Below, piece by piece: positions 28,401 to 35,620 of a stretch of 64,000 nucleotides of DNA. Numbering within the stretch: position 1 is the stretch's first letter; the number at the start of each line of letters is the position of its first letter. The translations under genes and the position numbers were made by a program. The notes under the pieces were generated by a model. That model searched no databases. It had not been told where the DNA came from and saw nothing but the letters and a program-made list of their open reading frames with translations. Location of the stretch: positions 1 through 64,000 of the forward strand of contig JASHNW010000036.1 of the NCBI GenBank assembly GCA_030041435.1, read 5' to 3'. The DNA comes from Acidobacteriaceae bacterium (GTDB lineage Bacteria > Acidobacteriota > Terriglobia > Terriglobales > Acidobacteriaceae).

Positions 28401-28868
28401 TATCTCGGAGGTGGGGTTTCGCCCGGGCGAAGGCAGGTCTTCGAGAGCAGTCGTGCTCAGCGTCTCCTCAAAGCGGCTATCGGAGGTGTCCAGCAGAGGA
28501 GCCTGCGTGGTCACGGTCACCGTCGATGAGACTTGTCCCACCGACAAAGACAGGGGCACGTCGCGGACCTGATCGGTGGTGACGGTCACCGCGACCGTGA
28601 CCGTCGAGAATCCCGGTGCGGCTGCGGAGACCGTGTAATTGCCGGGCGCGAGACTGCCAAAGTGATAGACACCGGAGGAGTCGCTGACGGTTTTCTGGGT
28701 AACGCCGGTATCGACATTCACGAGGGTGATCGCTGCGCCGCCAATCACAGCGCCTTTGGGATCCTGCACGCTTCCCTGCACGCTGGCATTGAACTGCGCG
28801 TGGCAAGTGGCCGCTGTCACCAGCAGCAGCACCAGAGCTTTGAAGAACATTCCTGCGATTTTCTTCAT
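25416..28868 (-). CDS. Oar-like TonB-dependent receptor with carboxypeptidase-regulatory domain
   Basis: About 1150 residues from the ATG at 28868 (MKKIAGMFFKALVLLLVTAATCHAQ, a signal peptide). A Cna-B-like domain (ASVQGSVQDPKGAVIGGAAITLVN) is followed by a plug region (STTALEDLPSPGRNPTSE ... YIVDGMDVTSTIRPG) and a long beta-barrel ending RNMVVGARFDF. The final Phe and alternating pattern fit an outer-membrane barrel. The frame opens 14 codons earlier, but those residues precede the signal peptide. It is divergent from the binding-protein/sensor operon, and a LacI-type operator-like sequence lies 37-52 bases upstream of the start, so carbohydrate control is plausible. Confidence 0.9.
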   Translation of the reverse strand: MKKIAGMFFKALVLLLVTAATCHAQFNASVQGSVQDPKGAVIGGAAITLVNVDTGVTQKTVSDSSGVYHFGSLAPGNYTVSAAAPGFSTVTVAVTVTTDQVRDVPLSLSVGQVSSTVTVTTQAPLLDTSDSRFEETLSTTALEDLPSPGRNPTSEIFVTPGVTGIGIAGQGTGGMLNFNPENYVEVSANGQGQNGNQYIVDGMDVTSTIRPGVINLTPNVDVVQEVSVQTNTYTVDYGRAGSIQTVMTTKSGTNEFHGLASDYYTYQGFTARGEFGVPQPTPLNPYHSDNLSFAVGGPVIPHKQFFFFVGYEPYLSMSSNGTSLVGFEDPAFVTFATTAEPSSPEVQLMTKYPVAHVVNSHLSSTAGQLWGNTLSTPSEQQACASGTGNVTAYDGVSIPCSTPVFDSGNFNSSSYENAKQYNIRIDKYWKNDRAYGQFFRDTIDEGGPSLRPAFATVSNYYTFSLQGNETHTFSPSTLNEALFGYNRIEGISPKSGLFDVPIVGVNQLGTGWGDGFAEGDYIQHSYHWRDVLTHVVGTHSIKAGFEAWRSNDIALFAGAYDQPNLYYNNMIDFIANNPYSESGVSYNPVTGAYDPANYGYKETTFGGFAEDTWKASRKVTVNYGLRYDNFGNPYVALAGTVLANFHLGTGSTFAQQVANGIMTQQAHVFNGDINWVFSPRAGIAWDPVGNGKWVVRGGIGLFHNEYTLGNAENGLKGNPPGYVEPTFYNNGSTAAPIFSYGTQNTVPFGFTVPAFVGAPLDAKGGIAGSQISVGGTAVNMSPQPTVTWSAGLERQLGANLVGSLGYSQSHSWDLVLGGENPGNTSYGVDVNIFPGDLIQHPAFNSNGDWTGDGIQTRLNTSFGSIGYAFNGARSNYVAFIAAVKGRFARRGFLTASYTRSSAKDDWGNYPEGYVASGGTSFDVNQYYSPSALNTPNRFSLGWSYDIPGYSEGNGFVRRLTTGFNLGSTTILQSGNPFFVANYNPLALVDTTGVTVTQANYQSELAAGNFAFAPNSGNYSADGDNFNLPDAVSYAQKKSRKAYQYTGVVDSGVVTHAEFAQPAFKAGGTEGNEKVNQFSNPGYADTDLTIKKTTAINERLSFQLRLDIFNLFNRVNLNGVDSNYGDTSAYFGTTTGNLPPRNMVVGARFDF

Positions 28869-28904
28869 GATCCTGGCCTCTCTGAACAATCTCTTTCCTG
28901 ATGC

Positions 28905-28920
28905 CTGCAACCGTTTACAG
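28905..28920. promoter_or_regulatory. LacI-family-type operator-like palindrome
   Basis: CTGCAACCGTTTACAG: the two eight-base halves match as inverted repeats at six of eight positions around a central CG, as in LacI/GalR/CcpA-type sites (TGNAANCGNTTNCA). It lies just upstream of the TonB receptor start at 28868. No LacI-family gene is in the window. Confidence 0.45.
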
Positions 28921-28978
28921 TCATTTCCTGGATCAGGGCGAGACTACTCACGCGGGATGAGGCTCGCATGAGCCATTC

Positions 28979-29008
28979 AGACCAATTTCCTATAGTCCAT
29001 TTGCACCA
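28979..29008. promoter_or_regulatory. Direct-repeat site in front of the sensor operon
   Basis: AGACCAATTT (28979) and AGTCCATTTG (28994) form imperfect direct repeats 15 bases apart, followed by CACCA. The 16-base block at 28993-29008 recurs, 14 of 16 bases identical, at 33003-33018 in front of the GH127-like gene. Direct repeats at this spacing fit binding by a NarL/LuxR-type response regulator such as the one encoded at 32235. Confidence 0.4.
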
Positions 29009-29069
29009 GGAGCCGCGAACGCACTTGAAGCGCGAGAAGGGTCCAGCGTAGACTCCAACCTGCCCGGAG

Positions 29070-30095
29070 ATGAACAATCCCGATCCCACCGGCGACGATC
29101 GCACCCGGATCAGGCTGGGCGGAGCGGCAGCGTGGCTGGCATGCCTCGCGAGTTTTCTCGTACTCGGCTGTGGCCCGAAGCGGCCCGACAGAATCGCAGT
29201 CATCCCGCAGACAGAAGGAAACATGATCTGGGAAGCAGCGCATGTGGGGGCCGAAGAGGCCGCGCACCGCTACGGAGCGTTTATCTACTGGAACGCGCCT
29301 ACCCGCGAGGACGATGTGGAAGCGCAAATCGCCCTGGTGGACCGCATTGTGGCTCAGGGATATCAGGGGCTGGTGCTGGCGCCGGACCAGGCGCTGGCGC
29401 TGATGACTCCGGTGCGCCGTGCGATATCGCGCAGCATCCCGACGGTGGTGATCGGGTCGCCTCTGGCGATGCCGCCGGGCGGCAATCTTTTCTACATTCT
29501 CAACGACGACGAGGCGGGCGGACGGCTGGCGGCGCAGCGGGTGGGCGAGATGCTGCGCGGGACCGGGACGGTGGCGCTGCTGGGCATCGACCCGGATTTG
29601 ACCGGCATCATGACCCGGACGCGCGTCTTCGAACAGGTTCTTGCGCAGGACTATCCGGGCATTCGCATTGTGGAGAAGCGGATGGGGTCGTTCAACTTTC
29701 CGCACGAGCAGCAGGCCGCGCAGGACACGATCAACAGCCACCCGGACCTCGATGCGATCGTCGCTCTGATGGCAACCACCGTGGACGGAACGCTCTCCGC
29801 TCTGGATTCTGTCCCGAACGGACACAGGATCGGAGTGATTGGGTTCGATGTTGCGAGCCCCCCGCTGTTCGACCGCAATCCTGGCCTGAACTGCATCATC
29901 CAGGAAGACACAAGGGCCATGGGCGAGCAGGCGGTGGCGCTGATTGTTGCCAAACTCGGCGGACGCTCCGTGGCCACGCAGACGAAGATCGAACCGCGGG
30001 TGATCACGCGCGAGAATGTGGATTCGCCGGCGGTCCATCATATGTGGTCGCAGGACTGGACGCTGGGCCATTCGCCATGGAGCCCGATCCAATGA
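29070..30095 (+). CDS. Sugar-binding-type periplasmic lipoprotein (Peripla_BP_4 family)
   Basis: 341 residues with a lipoprotein signal: a hydrophobic stretch AAAWLACLASFLVLGC, with the lipobox cysteine at about residue 34. The rest is a type I periplasmic-binding fold as in RbsB/XylF: RIAVIPQTEGNMIWEAAHVGAEEAA, GYQGLVLAPDQ, NDDEAGGRLAAQRVGEML, HPDLDAIVALMATTVDGTLSAL, RIGVIGFDVA. No ABC permease or ATPase is adjacent. Instead it overlaps the sensor kinase start by four bases (ATGA), so it most likely presents a ligand to that kinase rather than to a transporter. ATG start with GGAG very close upstream. Confidence 0.88.
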   Translation: MNNPDPTGDDRTRIRLGGAAAWLACLASFLVLGCGPKRPDRIAVIPQTEGNMIWEAAHVGAEEAAHRYGAFIYWNAPTREDDVEAQIALVDRIVAQGYQGLVLAPDQALALMTPVRRAISRSIPTVVIGSPLAMPPGGNLFYILNDDEAGGRLAAQRVGEMLRGTGTVALLGIDPDLTGIMTRTRVFEQVLAQDYPGIRIVEKRMGSFNFPHEQQAAQDTINSHPDLDAIVALMATTVDGTLSALDSVPNGHRIGVIGFDVASPPLFDRNPGLNCIIQEDTRAMGEQAVALIVAKLGGRSVATQTKIEPRVITRENVDSPAVHHMWSQDWTLGHSPWSPIQ

Positions 30096-32290
30096 AGACG
30101 GCTCACTTGCTGCGGCGCATCGCGATGGGATCGCTGCTGTGCGTGCTGATCGCCGGCGGTGTCGTGGGATCTCTCGCCTGGCTGCACAATCCGAACCGGG
30201 GACTGCCGTACCGGGACGCATTTGCCGCCGGCAAGGCCGACGAGTGGAAGGCCTTCGGCGGCACGTGGGAGCTCGTGAACGGCATGATGCGCAACGACTC
30301 TGACGAGCGCGGCGCGAAGCTTCTCACCGGATCCCCGTACTGGCGCAATTACTCCATTGAGGCCGACGTCTATCTGCTGGGCATCAGCGGCGATGCGGGC
30401 GTCATTATCCGGTCGGGACACGAAGAGGAAGGCGTGAACGCCTACAGCGGCTATTATGCCGGCGTGCGCACGATCGATAACTCCCTGGTGCTGGGCCGCG
30501 CCGATCACGGATGGATGGAGGTCCCGCGGCAGAGCCCCGTCCCCGGTGGCATCCGGCCGTTCCGCTGGTATCACCTGAAGCTGATGGCGGTGGGGTGCCA
30601 GATCGCGGCCTCGGTCAGCACCGAAAACGCGCCCGCCCAGACGGCGTTCGGCATTACGGATACACAGTGCATTCCCATGGGACGCATCGGCCTGCGCTCG
30701 TATTCCTCGGGCGGCATCTGGCGCAACGTGGTCATCCGCCCCGCCACGCACGCAGATTTGCTGGCCATGCTGCAGCTGGGCAAGAGCCGCGCGTCTCCGG
30801 CGACGAATGCGGCGGCGAGCGCACCCGATCCCCTCGAGGTGCGGCATCTTCTGGAAGAGGAGCAGGAGACGAAACAGGAGCAAAGTATTGCGCGGGTGAG
30901 CACGCAGAGCATCGGCAGCCTGCGCCTCAGCTCCTTTGCCGCGCCTGCCACGGCGGCGGTGCGGGGCGTTGTGGTGCTCACTGCGCCGCGCCTGTACATC
31001 CAGGATTCCAGCGGCGGTCTTTACCTTCCGGAGTACACCGGTCCTCCTCTCAAGGTGGGCGACGAGGTCGAGGTCACCGGCCAGGTATTCCCGGGAAACT
31101 TCAGCTCGCAGATGCATCCGGCGCGGGTGCAGGTGCTGTGGGCGCGCACGCCCATGCCGCCTCTCTCCGTCACAGCGTCCCAGGCGTCGACCGGCCGCTA
31201 CGACGCCACATTCGTCGAGCTGCGCGGAACATTGGCTGGCCGGGAGCGCGGACCGAACAACAGTCTTATCCTGGACCTCGACGCCGGGCCGCAGTCTTTC
31301 CGAGCCGTGCTGAACCCCGGCCGCAGCGATGCGCTCTTCTCCCGGCTGAAAGTGGGCAGCACGCTGCGGCTGCGCGGCATCTGCGTGGTCGATTCGACAC
31401 TGACGCATAACCTCACGCCTTTCGTGCTGCTTCTGCGTTCCAACGAAGATCTGGATGTCATCGCCGGTCCGCCGTGGTGGAGCACCGGACACGTCGTTGC
31501 GCTGATCGTTGCCGCGGTGTTGCTCGCCCTGGCCTCGGTGGTTCTTTACCACCGCGTGGAAAACTGGCGCCTGCGGGCGATTCTCGAAGAGCGCGGCCGG
31601 CTGGCTCACGAGATGCACGACACACTCGCGCAGAGCTTTGCCGGCATCGGGTTCCAGCTGCAGGCCATCCGCAACGGCCTGCCCGAGGGCATGCCCGGGC
31701 TGCACCAGCAGCTGGAGCTCGCGCGCGAGCTGGTCCGGCATAGTCATGAGGAGGCCCGGCGCAGCATCGCAACTCTCCGCACCGAACCGCTGGAGTCGGA
31801 GGACATTGCGGGCGCGCTGGAAGAGTGCGCACGACGCATGCTGCGCGGCACGGCCGTACAGGTGATCGCGGAGAAGAAGGGCGAACAGAGGCCCATCTCG
31901 CTGCGTGTCACCGACACTTTGTTTCGCATCGGGCAGGAAGCCATTGCGAATGCCGTCCGCCATGCGAATCCTTCCCGGCTGACCATCGGTCTTGCCTGGT
32001 CTTCGAACTCAGTTTGCCTGCAGGTCGAAGACGACGGAGCAGGCTTCGTACCGGGCAGCCCGCTCTCCGGATTCGGCATTCGCGGAATGCGCCGGCGGGC
32101 GCAGAGTGTGTCGGGGTCTCTTCGCATCGACAGCAGGTCCACCGGTGGTACCGTGGTGCGCGTGGAGGTTCCCCTGCCTCCGCGCGCAACGCTCAGGTCC
32201 TGGCCGCGGATTATGTGGAAACACGCCATGGAGCATGGATTCAATGCACGACCAGCGAGAGCAGCCAATTCGCATCTTTATCGTGGATGA
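30092..32290 (+). CDS. Hybrid-ectodomain sensor histidine kinase (NarL-partner type)
   Basis: 732 residues. A short cytoplasmic start and TM helix (LLCVLIAGGVVGSLAWL) lead into a periplasmic concanavalin-like/DUF1080-type domain at about residues 40-215 (YRDAFAAGKADEWKAFGGTWELVNGMMRND ... YHLKLMAVGCQIAASV). A beta-rich OB-like region (about 265-455) and a second TM (HVVALIVAAVLLALASVVLYH) follow. The cytoplasmic part has a HisKA_3 motif LAHEMHDTLAQSFAGIG with His509 as likely phosphate acceptor, and a HATPase_c domain (GQEAIANAVRHANPSRL, DDGAGF, GFGIRGMRRRA). Translationally coupled to the binding protein upstream; its 3' end overlaps the response-regulator gene by 56 bases. Confidence 0.9.
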   Translation: MKTAHLLRRIAMGSLLCVLIAGGVVGSLAWLHNPNRGLPYRDAFAAGKADEWKAFGGTWELVNGMMRNDSDERGAKLLTGSPYWRNYSIEADVYLLGISGDAGVIIRSGHEEEGVNAYSGYYAGVRTIDNSLVLGRADHGWMEVPRQSPVPGGIRPFRWYHLKLMAVGCQIAASVSTENAPAQTAFGITDTQCIPMGRIGLRSYSSGGIWRNVVIRPATHADLLAMLQLGKSRASPATNAAASAPDPLEVRHLLEEEQETKQEQSIARVSTQSIGSLRLSSFAAPATAAVRGVVVLTAPRLYIQDSSGGLYLPEYTGPPLKVGDEVEVTGQVFPGNFSSQMHPARVQVLWARTPMPPLSVTASQASTGRYDATFVELRGTLAGRERGPNNSLILDLDAGPQSFRAVLNPGRSDALFSRLKVGSTLRLRGICVVDSTLTHNLTPFVLLLRSNEDLDVIAGPPWWSTGHVVALIVAAVLLALASVVLYHRVENWRLRAILEERGRLAHEMHDTLAQSFAGIGFQLQAIRNGLPEGMPGLHQQLELARELVRHSHEEARRSIATLRTEPLESEDIAGALEECARRMLRGTAVQVIAEKKGEQRPISLRVTDTLFRIGQEAIANAVRHANPSRLTIGLAWSSNSVCLQVEDDGAGFVPGSPLSGFGIRGMRRRAQSVSGSLRIDSRSTGGTVVRVEVPLPPRATLRSWPRIMWKHAMEHGFNARPARAANSHLYRG

Positions 32291-32885
32291 TCATCCCGTC
32301 GTTGTTGCCGGACTGACCAGCATGCTGGGCACGCAGTCCGGCATGGTGGTGGCAGGCTATGCGTCGGGCGGAGAGGAAGCCGTGGAGATGCTGCGGTCGC
32401 GGGCCGTCGATCTGCTGCTGCTCGACCTGCGCATGCCGGGAATGAACGGAGTCGACACGCTGCACGCTCTGAGCCGCGCGAATATCCACATCCGCACGAT
32501 TATTCTCACCAGCTACGAGACCGACGAAGACATTTACCGGGCCGTGCAGGCCGGCGCGCAGGGCTACCTGCTCAAGGATGCTCTGCAGGCGGACATGGTG
32601 GATGCGATCTGGACGGTGCACGCGGGAAAACGCTATTTCCCGCGCCACGTGGCCGAGCGGCTGGCCGAACGCATGACGCGGAGCGAGCTGACGGCGCGCG
32701 AGCTGGAAGTCCTGCACATGCTGGCGCGCGGCCTCACGAACAAAGAGATCGGCGCGGCCCTGGATATCAGCGGCAATACGGTGCGCAACCACGTGAACAG
32801 CATCATCGAGAAGCTGGAAGTCTCCGATCGCACGGAGGCCGCCACGTCGGCCATTCACCGGGGGATCATCGAGGCGGACCACTGA
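32235..32885 (+). CDS. NarL/LuxR-family response regulator
   Basis: 216 residues. Receiver domain with the acidic pair in IFIVDDHPVVVAG, phosphorylated Asp64 in LLLLDLRMPGMNG and the conserved Lys in GYLLKDAL. The C-terminal GerE/LuxR helix-turn-helix reads LTARELEVLHMLARGLTNKEIGAALDISGNTVRNHVNSIIEKL. An alternative ATG is three codons downstream. It overlaps the sensor kinase gene and is surely its partner. Candidate targets are the shared direct-repeat sites at 28979-29008 and 33003-33018. Confidence 0.93.
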   Translation: MDSMHDQREQPIRIFIVDDHPVVVAGLTSMLGTQSGMVVAGYASGGEEAVEMLRSRAVDLLLLDLRMPGMNGVDTLHALSRANIHIRTIILTSYETDEDIYRAVQAGAQGYLLKDALQADMVDAIWTVHAGKRYFPRHVAERLAERMTRSELTARELEVLHMLARGLTNKEIGAALDISGNTVRNHVNSIIEKLEVSDRTEAATSAIHRGIIEADH

Positions 32886-32935
32886 CAGCGGGAAGCCGGC
32901 GGAAGTTATCGGGCCCCGGTTCTCACGACTTGACC

Positions 32936-32950
32936 GTAACATGGCGTTAC
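32936..32950. promoter_or_regulatory. Inverted repeat GTAAC-N5-GTTAC upstream of the GH127-like gene
   Basis: A perfect five-base inverted repeat with a five-base spacer (GTAACATGGCGTTAC) about 127 bases before the GH127-like start. It could be an operator; the regulator is unknown. The 190-base gap holds no gene. Confidence 0.35.
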
Positions 32951-33002
32951 CTGGAGTGCAGGCGGGCTTGTTTTGTCAGGCGGCAGCAAGCTGACTGCGC
33001 CA

Positions 33003-33018
33003 TAGACCATTTGGACCA
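33003..33018. promoter_or_regulatory. Second copy of the 16-bp motif, before the GH127-like gene
   Basis: TAGACCATTTGGACCA, matching 28993-29008 (TAGTCCATTTGCACCA) at 14 of 16 positions, on the same strand and roughly 60-75 bases before the downstream start in both cases. It includes the direct repeat GACCAT-TTG-GACCAT. Confidence 0.45.
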
Positions 33019-33076
33019 TGCGCGGCGAAGACGGTTTTACTAGGATGCTCGAAAAGACTGCCTGCAGAGGTTTCTA

Positions 33077-35158
33077 TTGTTGCGTTCTTGTTCGTACTTT
33101 GCTACCCGGCGTGAGTTTCTGGGCAGGATGAGCCTGCTGGGCCTGGGGTCAGCTTTTCCGGGCAGATGGTTGCCGTTCTCGGCTCGGGCGCGCGCCGATC
33201 GCCTGCCGGGGGCAGCGTTGCCATCCACGACGCAACCTCTGATCCGGAATCGCGCGCCGCTGGCGCAGGCTGCGTTTTATTTTCTTCCCCTGGGAGCAAT
33301 CCAGCCGCAAGGATGGCTGGAACAGCAACTGCGCACGCAGGCCGACGGGCTGAGCGGACACCTCGACGAAACGTGGGCCGATGTGGGCCCTAACAGCGGA
33401 TGGCTGGGCGGGACCGGCGAATCGTGGGAGCGCGGCCCTTATTATCTTGACGGCCTGGTACCCCTGGCCTGGCTGCTCGACGATGCCGGTTTGAAGGCAA
33501 AAGCGCACCGCTTCATGGACTGGACGCTGGAAAACCAGGCTGGGAGCGGGATGATCGGGCCTGCATCGAATGACGACTGGTGGCCGCGCATCGTGATGCT
33601 GAAGGCGCTAACTCAGTATCAGGAGCTGACCGGCGATCCGCGGGTCATTCCGCTGTTGGATCGGTACTTCCGCTACCAGTTCGCTCAACTGCCCGCTCGC
33701 CCGCTGCGCGACTGGAGTAAGTTTCGCTGGCAGGACGAAGTCCTGAGCATTATCTGGCTTTATAACAGAACCGGCTCCGCCTATCTGCTCGACTTAGCCA
33801 GCCAGCTCCATCGGCAGGGATACGACTGGGCCGCGCAGTACGCCGATTTCCGGTACACGCAGCCGGTCACGATGGCTTTCCTCAAGCTTCACGGGGCTGC
33901 GCCGCTGGGCGATCTGGCGCTGGCGACGCATGGCGTCAACAACGGACAGGCCGTGAAGACAGGTCCGGTTTGGTCGCTGGTCTCCGGCTCCGCAGCCGAC
34001 CGCGCCGCGGTATTCAAAATGATTGCGGAGCTCGATCGGTATCACGGGCTGCCCAACGGCATGTTCTCGTGCGACGAGCATCTTGCCGGTCTCGACCCAT
34101 CCCAGGGCTCCGAGCTGTGCACGGTCGTCGAATTCATGTTTTCGCTGGAGCAGTCCCTCGCTATTACCGGAGAGGCGGCGCTGGGGGACCGGCTGGAAAA
34201 GCTGGCTTTTAACGCTTTGCCCGGCGCATTCACCGATGATATGTGGGCGCACCAGTACAATCAGGAACCCAATCAGGTGGAGTGCAGCCTGCATCGCAAA
34301 CCGTGGACGACGGATGGGCCGGAATCGAATCTCTACGGTCTTGAACCCAATTTCGGGTGCTGCACCGCCAACTTCAGCCAGGGATGGCCGAAGTTCGCCA
34401 ATAGTCTTTTCCTGCGTTCGGGCGCCCAGGATGGCGATGCGGACGACGGCCTGGTTGCTGCCGTCTATGCGCCGTGCGAAGTGCACACGATGATCGGCGA
34501 AACTTCCGTTCATATCGTCGAGGAAACCGATTATCCGTTCCGGGGAACCGTACGGCTGCGCGTGCATCCCGCGGCCGCGGCACGCTTTCCACTGCGCCTG
34601 CGCATCCCCGCGTGGGCCGCCGGCGCCGCAATTCGCGTCAACGGGGACGCACAGCCTGCTCCTGTCGCCGGCTCGTTTGCGCGGGTCGATCGAACCTGGC
34701 AGGCGGGTGACGAGGTTCGCCTGGACTTCCCGATGCGGCCGCGCCTCTCTCGATGGTTCCACGATTCGATCGCCGTCGAGCGTGGGCCGCTGGTTTTCTC
34801 CTACAACATCGACGAGAGCTGGGTGAAGCTGCGCGACCGCGGCATGACTGCCGACTGGCAGGTCTTCCCTGCCAGCCGCTGGAATTATGCCTTGCAGGTC
34901 CATGAGGATTCGGTCGCGGAGAGCATTGCCGTGGCCGAATCCGAGCTAAGTCGAAGCCCCTTCACACGGAGCCGCGCCCCGGTCCGCCTCAGCGTAAACG
35001 CGCGCCTCGTGGACACGTGGCGGGCGGAGGATGGCGCCGCAGATGCGCTTCCCCCAGGCCCGATCGGCAGCGCGGAACCCGAGCAGACCCTCACACTCAT
35101 CCCGTATGCAGCCGCCAAACTCCGCATCACTGCATTCCCGCAATGCCAGAAATCGTAA
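33077..35158 (+). CDS. Exported GH127-like beta-L-arabinofuranosidase (DUF1680 type)
   Basis: 693 residues with a TTG start that has AGAGG at good distance. The N terminus carries a Tat-like signal (TRREFLGRMSLLGLGSAFPG). The (alpha/alpha)6 domain contains the Glu-x-Cys motif SELCTVVEF (Glu346, Cys348) and the double cysteine NFGCCTANFSQGWPKF (Cys428, Cys429). The order and spacing fit the Zn-binding and nucleophile cysteines of GH127 enzymes such as HypBA1. A beta-sandwich follows (TVRLRVHPAAAARFPLRLRIPAWA). It probably cleaves terminal beta-L-arabinofuranose or a similar sugar from plant material. It sits just after the sensor operon and shares its promoter motif, so it is likely under that regulator. 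Confidence 0.85.
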   Translation: MLRSCSYFATRREFLGRMSLLGLGSAFPGRWLPFSARARADRLPGAALPSTTQPLIRNRAPLAQAAFYFLPLGAIQPQGWLEQQLRTQADGLSGHLDETWADVGPNSGWLGGTGESWERGPYYLDGLVPLAWLLDDAGLKAKAHRFMDWTLENQAGSGMIGPASNDDWWPRIVMLKALTQYQELTGDPRVIPLLDRYFRYQFAQLPARPLRDWSKFRWQDEVLSIIWLYNRTGSAYLLDLASQLHRQGYDWAAQYADFRYTQPVTMAFLKLHGAAPLGDLALATHGVNNGQAVKTGPVWSLVSGSAADRAAVFKMIAELDRYHGLPNGMFSCDEHLAGLDPSQGSELCTVVEFMFSLEQSLAITGEAALGDRLEKLAFNALPGAFTDDMWAHQYNQEPNQVECSLHRKPWTTDGPESNLYGLEPNFGCCTANFSQGWPKFANSLFLRSGAQDGDADDGLVAAVYAPCEVHTMIGETSVHIVEETDYPFRGTVRLRVHPAAAARFPLRLRIPAWAAGAAIRVNGDAQPAPVAGSFARVDRTWQAGDEVRLDFPMRPRLSRWFHDSIAVERGPLVFSYNIDESWVKLRDRGMTADWQVFPASRWNYALQVHEDSVAESIAVAESELSRSPFTRSRAPVRLSVNARLVDTWRAEDGAADALPPGPIGSAEPEQTLTLIPYAAAKLRITAFPQCQKS

Positions 35159-35372
35159 GACGGGAGATGCTTTGCACCGTAAATATCCCACGTTATACGT
35201 CTGCGACCGCGCGCATTGCGTGAAACCTGCAGTATTACTGCCGTAATAACACGAAAGAAGTATATGGTTCCACTTTGGTGTTAGGTCTAATTGTGCACAG
35301 TCGTCACAGCGATGAGCAGAACAACGGCCCCTCCCACGACATCCTGTGCGGCGGATCAAAAAGGATGGTTCA

Positions 35373-35617
35373 ATGAATCGCTCGAAATCGCTGTGGAACA
35401 ACCTTGTGCGCGATGAATCCGGTCAGGAGCTCATCGAACACGCATTGATCGCTGCCTTGATCGCTCTCGTTGCCATACCGGCCTGAACCGCTTCGCCTCC
35501 ACGGCAAGCACTTTGTTCGGCTGCGTCGGCAGCGATATCCAATCCATAGCTGAAGCGCCGTGGCATACTGGCGAACCACAAGCGCGTATTGCGGATTATG
35601 CGAGAGGAGGCGCGTGA
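35373..35617 (+). pseudogene. Flp-type (type IVb) pilin gene with a frameshift
   Basis: The ATG at 35373, preceded by AAGGATGG, encodes MNRSKSLWNNLVRDESGQELIEHALIAALIALVAIPA and stops at 35486. The segment from ESGQELIEHALI is the conserved Flp pilin processing site plus hydrophobic helix. The missing C-terminal part continues in another frame from 35480: GLNRFASTASTLFGCVGSDIQSIAEAP, as expected for this family, down to the stop at 35617. The reading frame would be restored by one extra base near 35478. It may be a real mutation or a sequence error. No tad secretion genes are nearby. The region 35159-35372 has no gene; it holds the hairpin TATTACTGCCGTAATA near 35231. Confidence 0.65.
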
Positions 35618-35620
35618 ACC

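Noticed and set aside
29132-30091. Upstream extension of the sensor kinase frame
   Set aside because: It overlaps the binding-protein gene in another frame and reads as Arg/Gly-rich nonsense; the ATG at 30092 with ATGA overlap is the natural start.
30038-31963. 641-codon minus-strand open frame
   Set aside because: Shadow of the sensor kinase; no recognisable domain.
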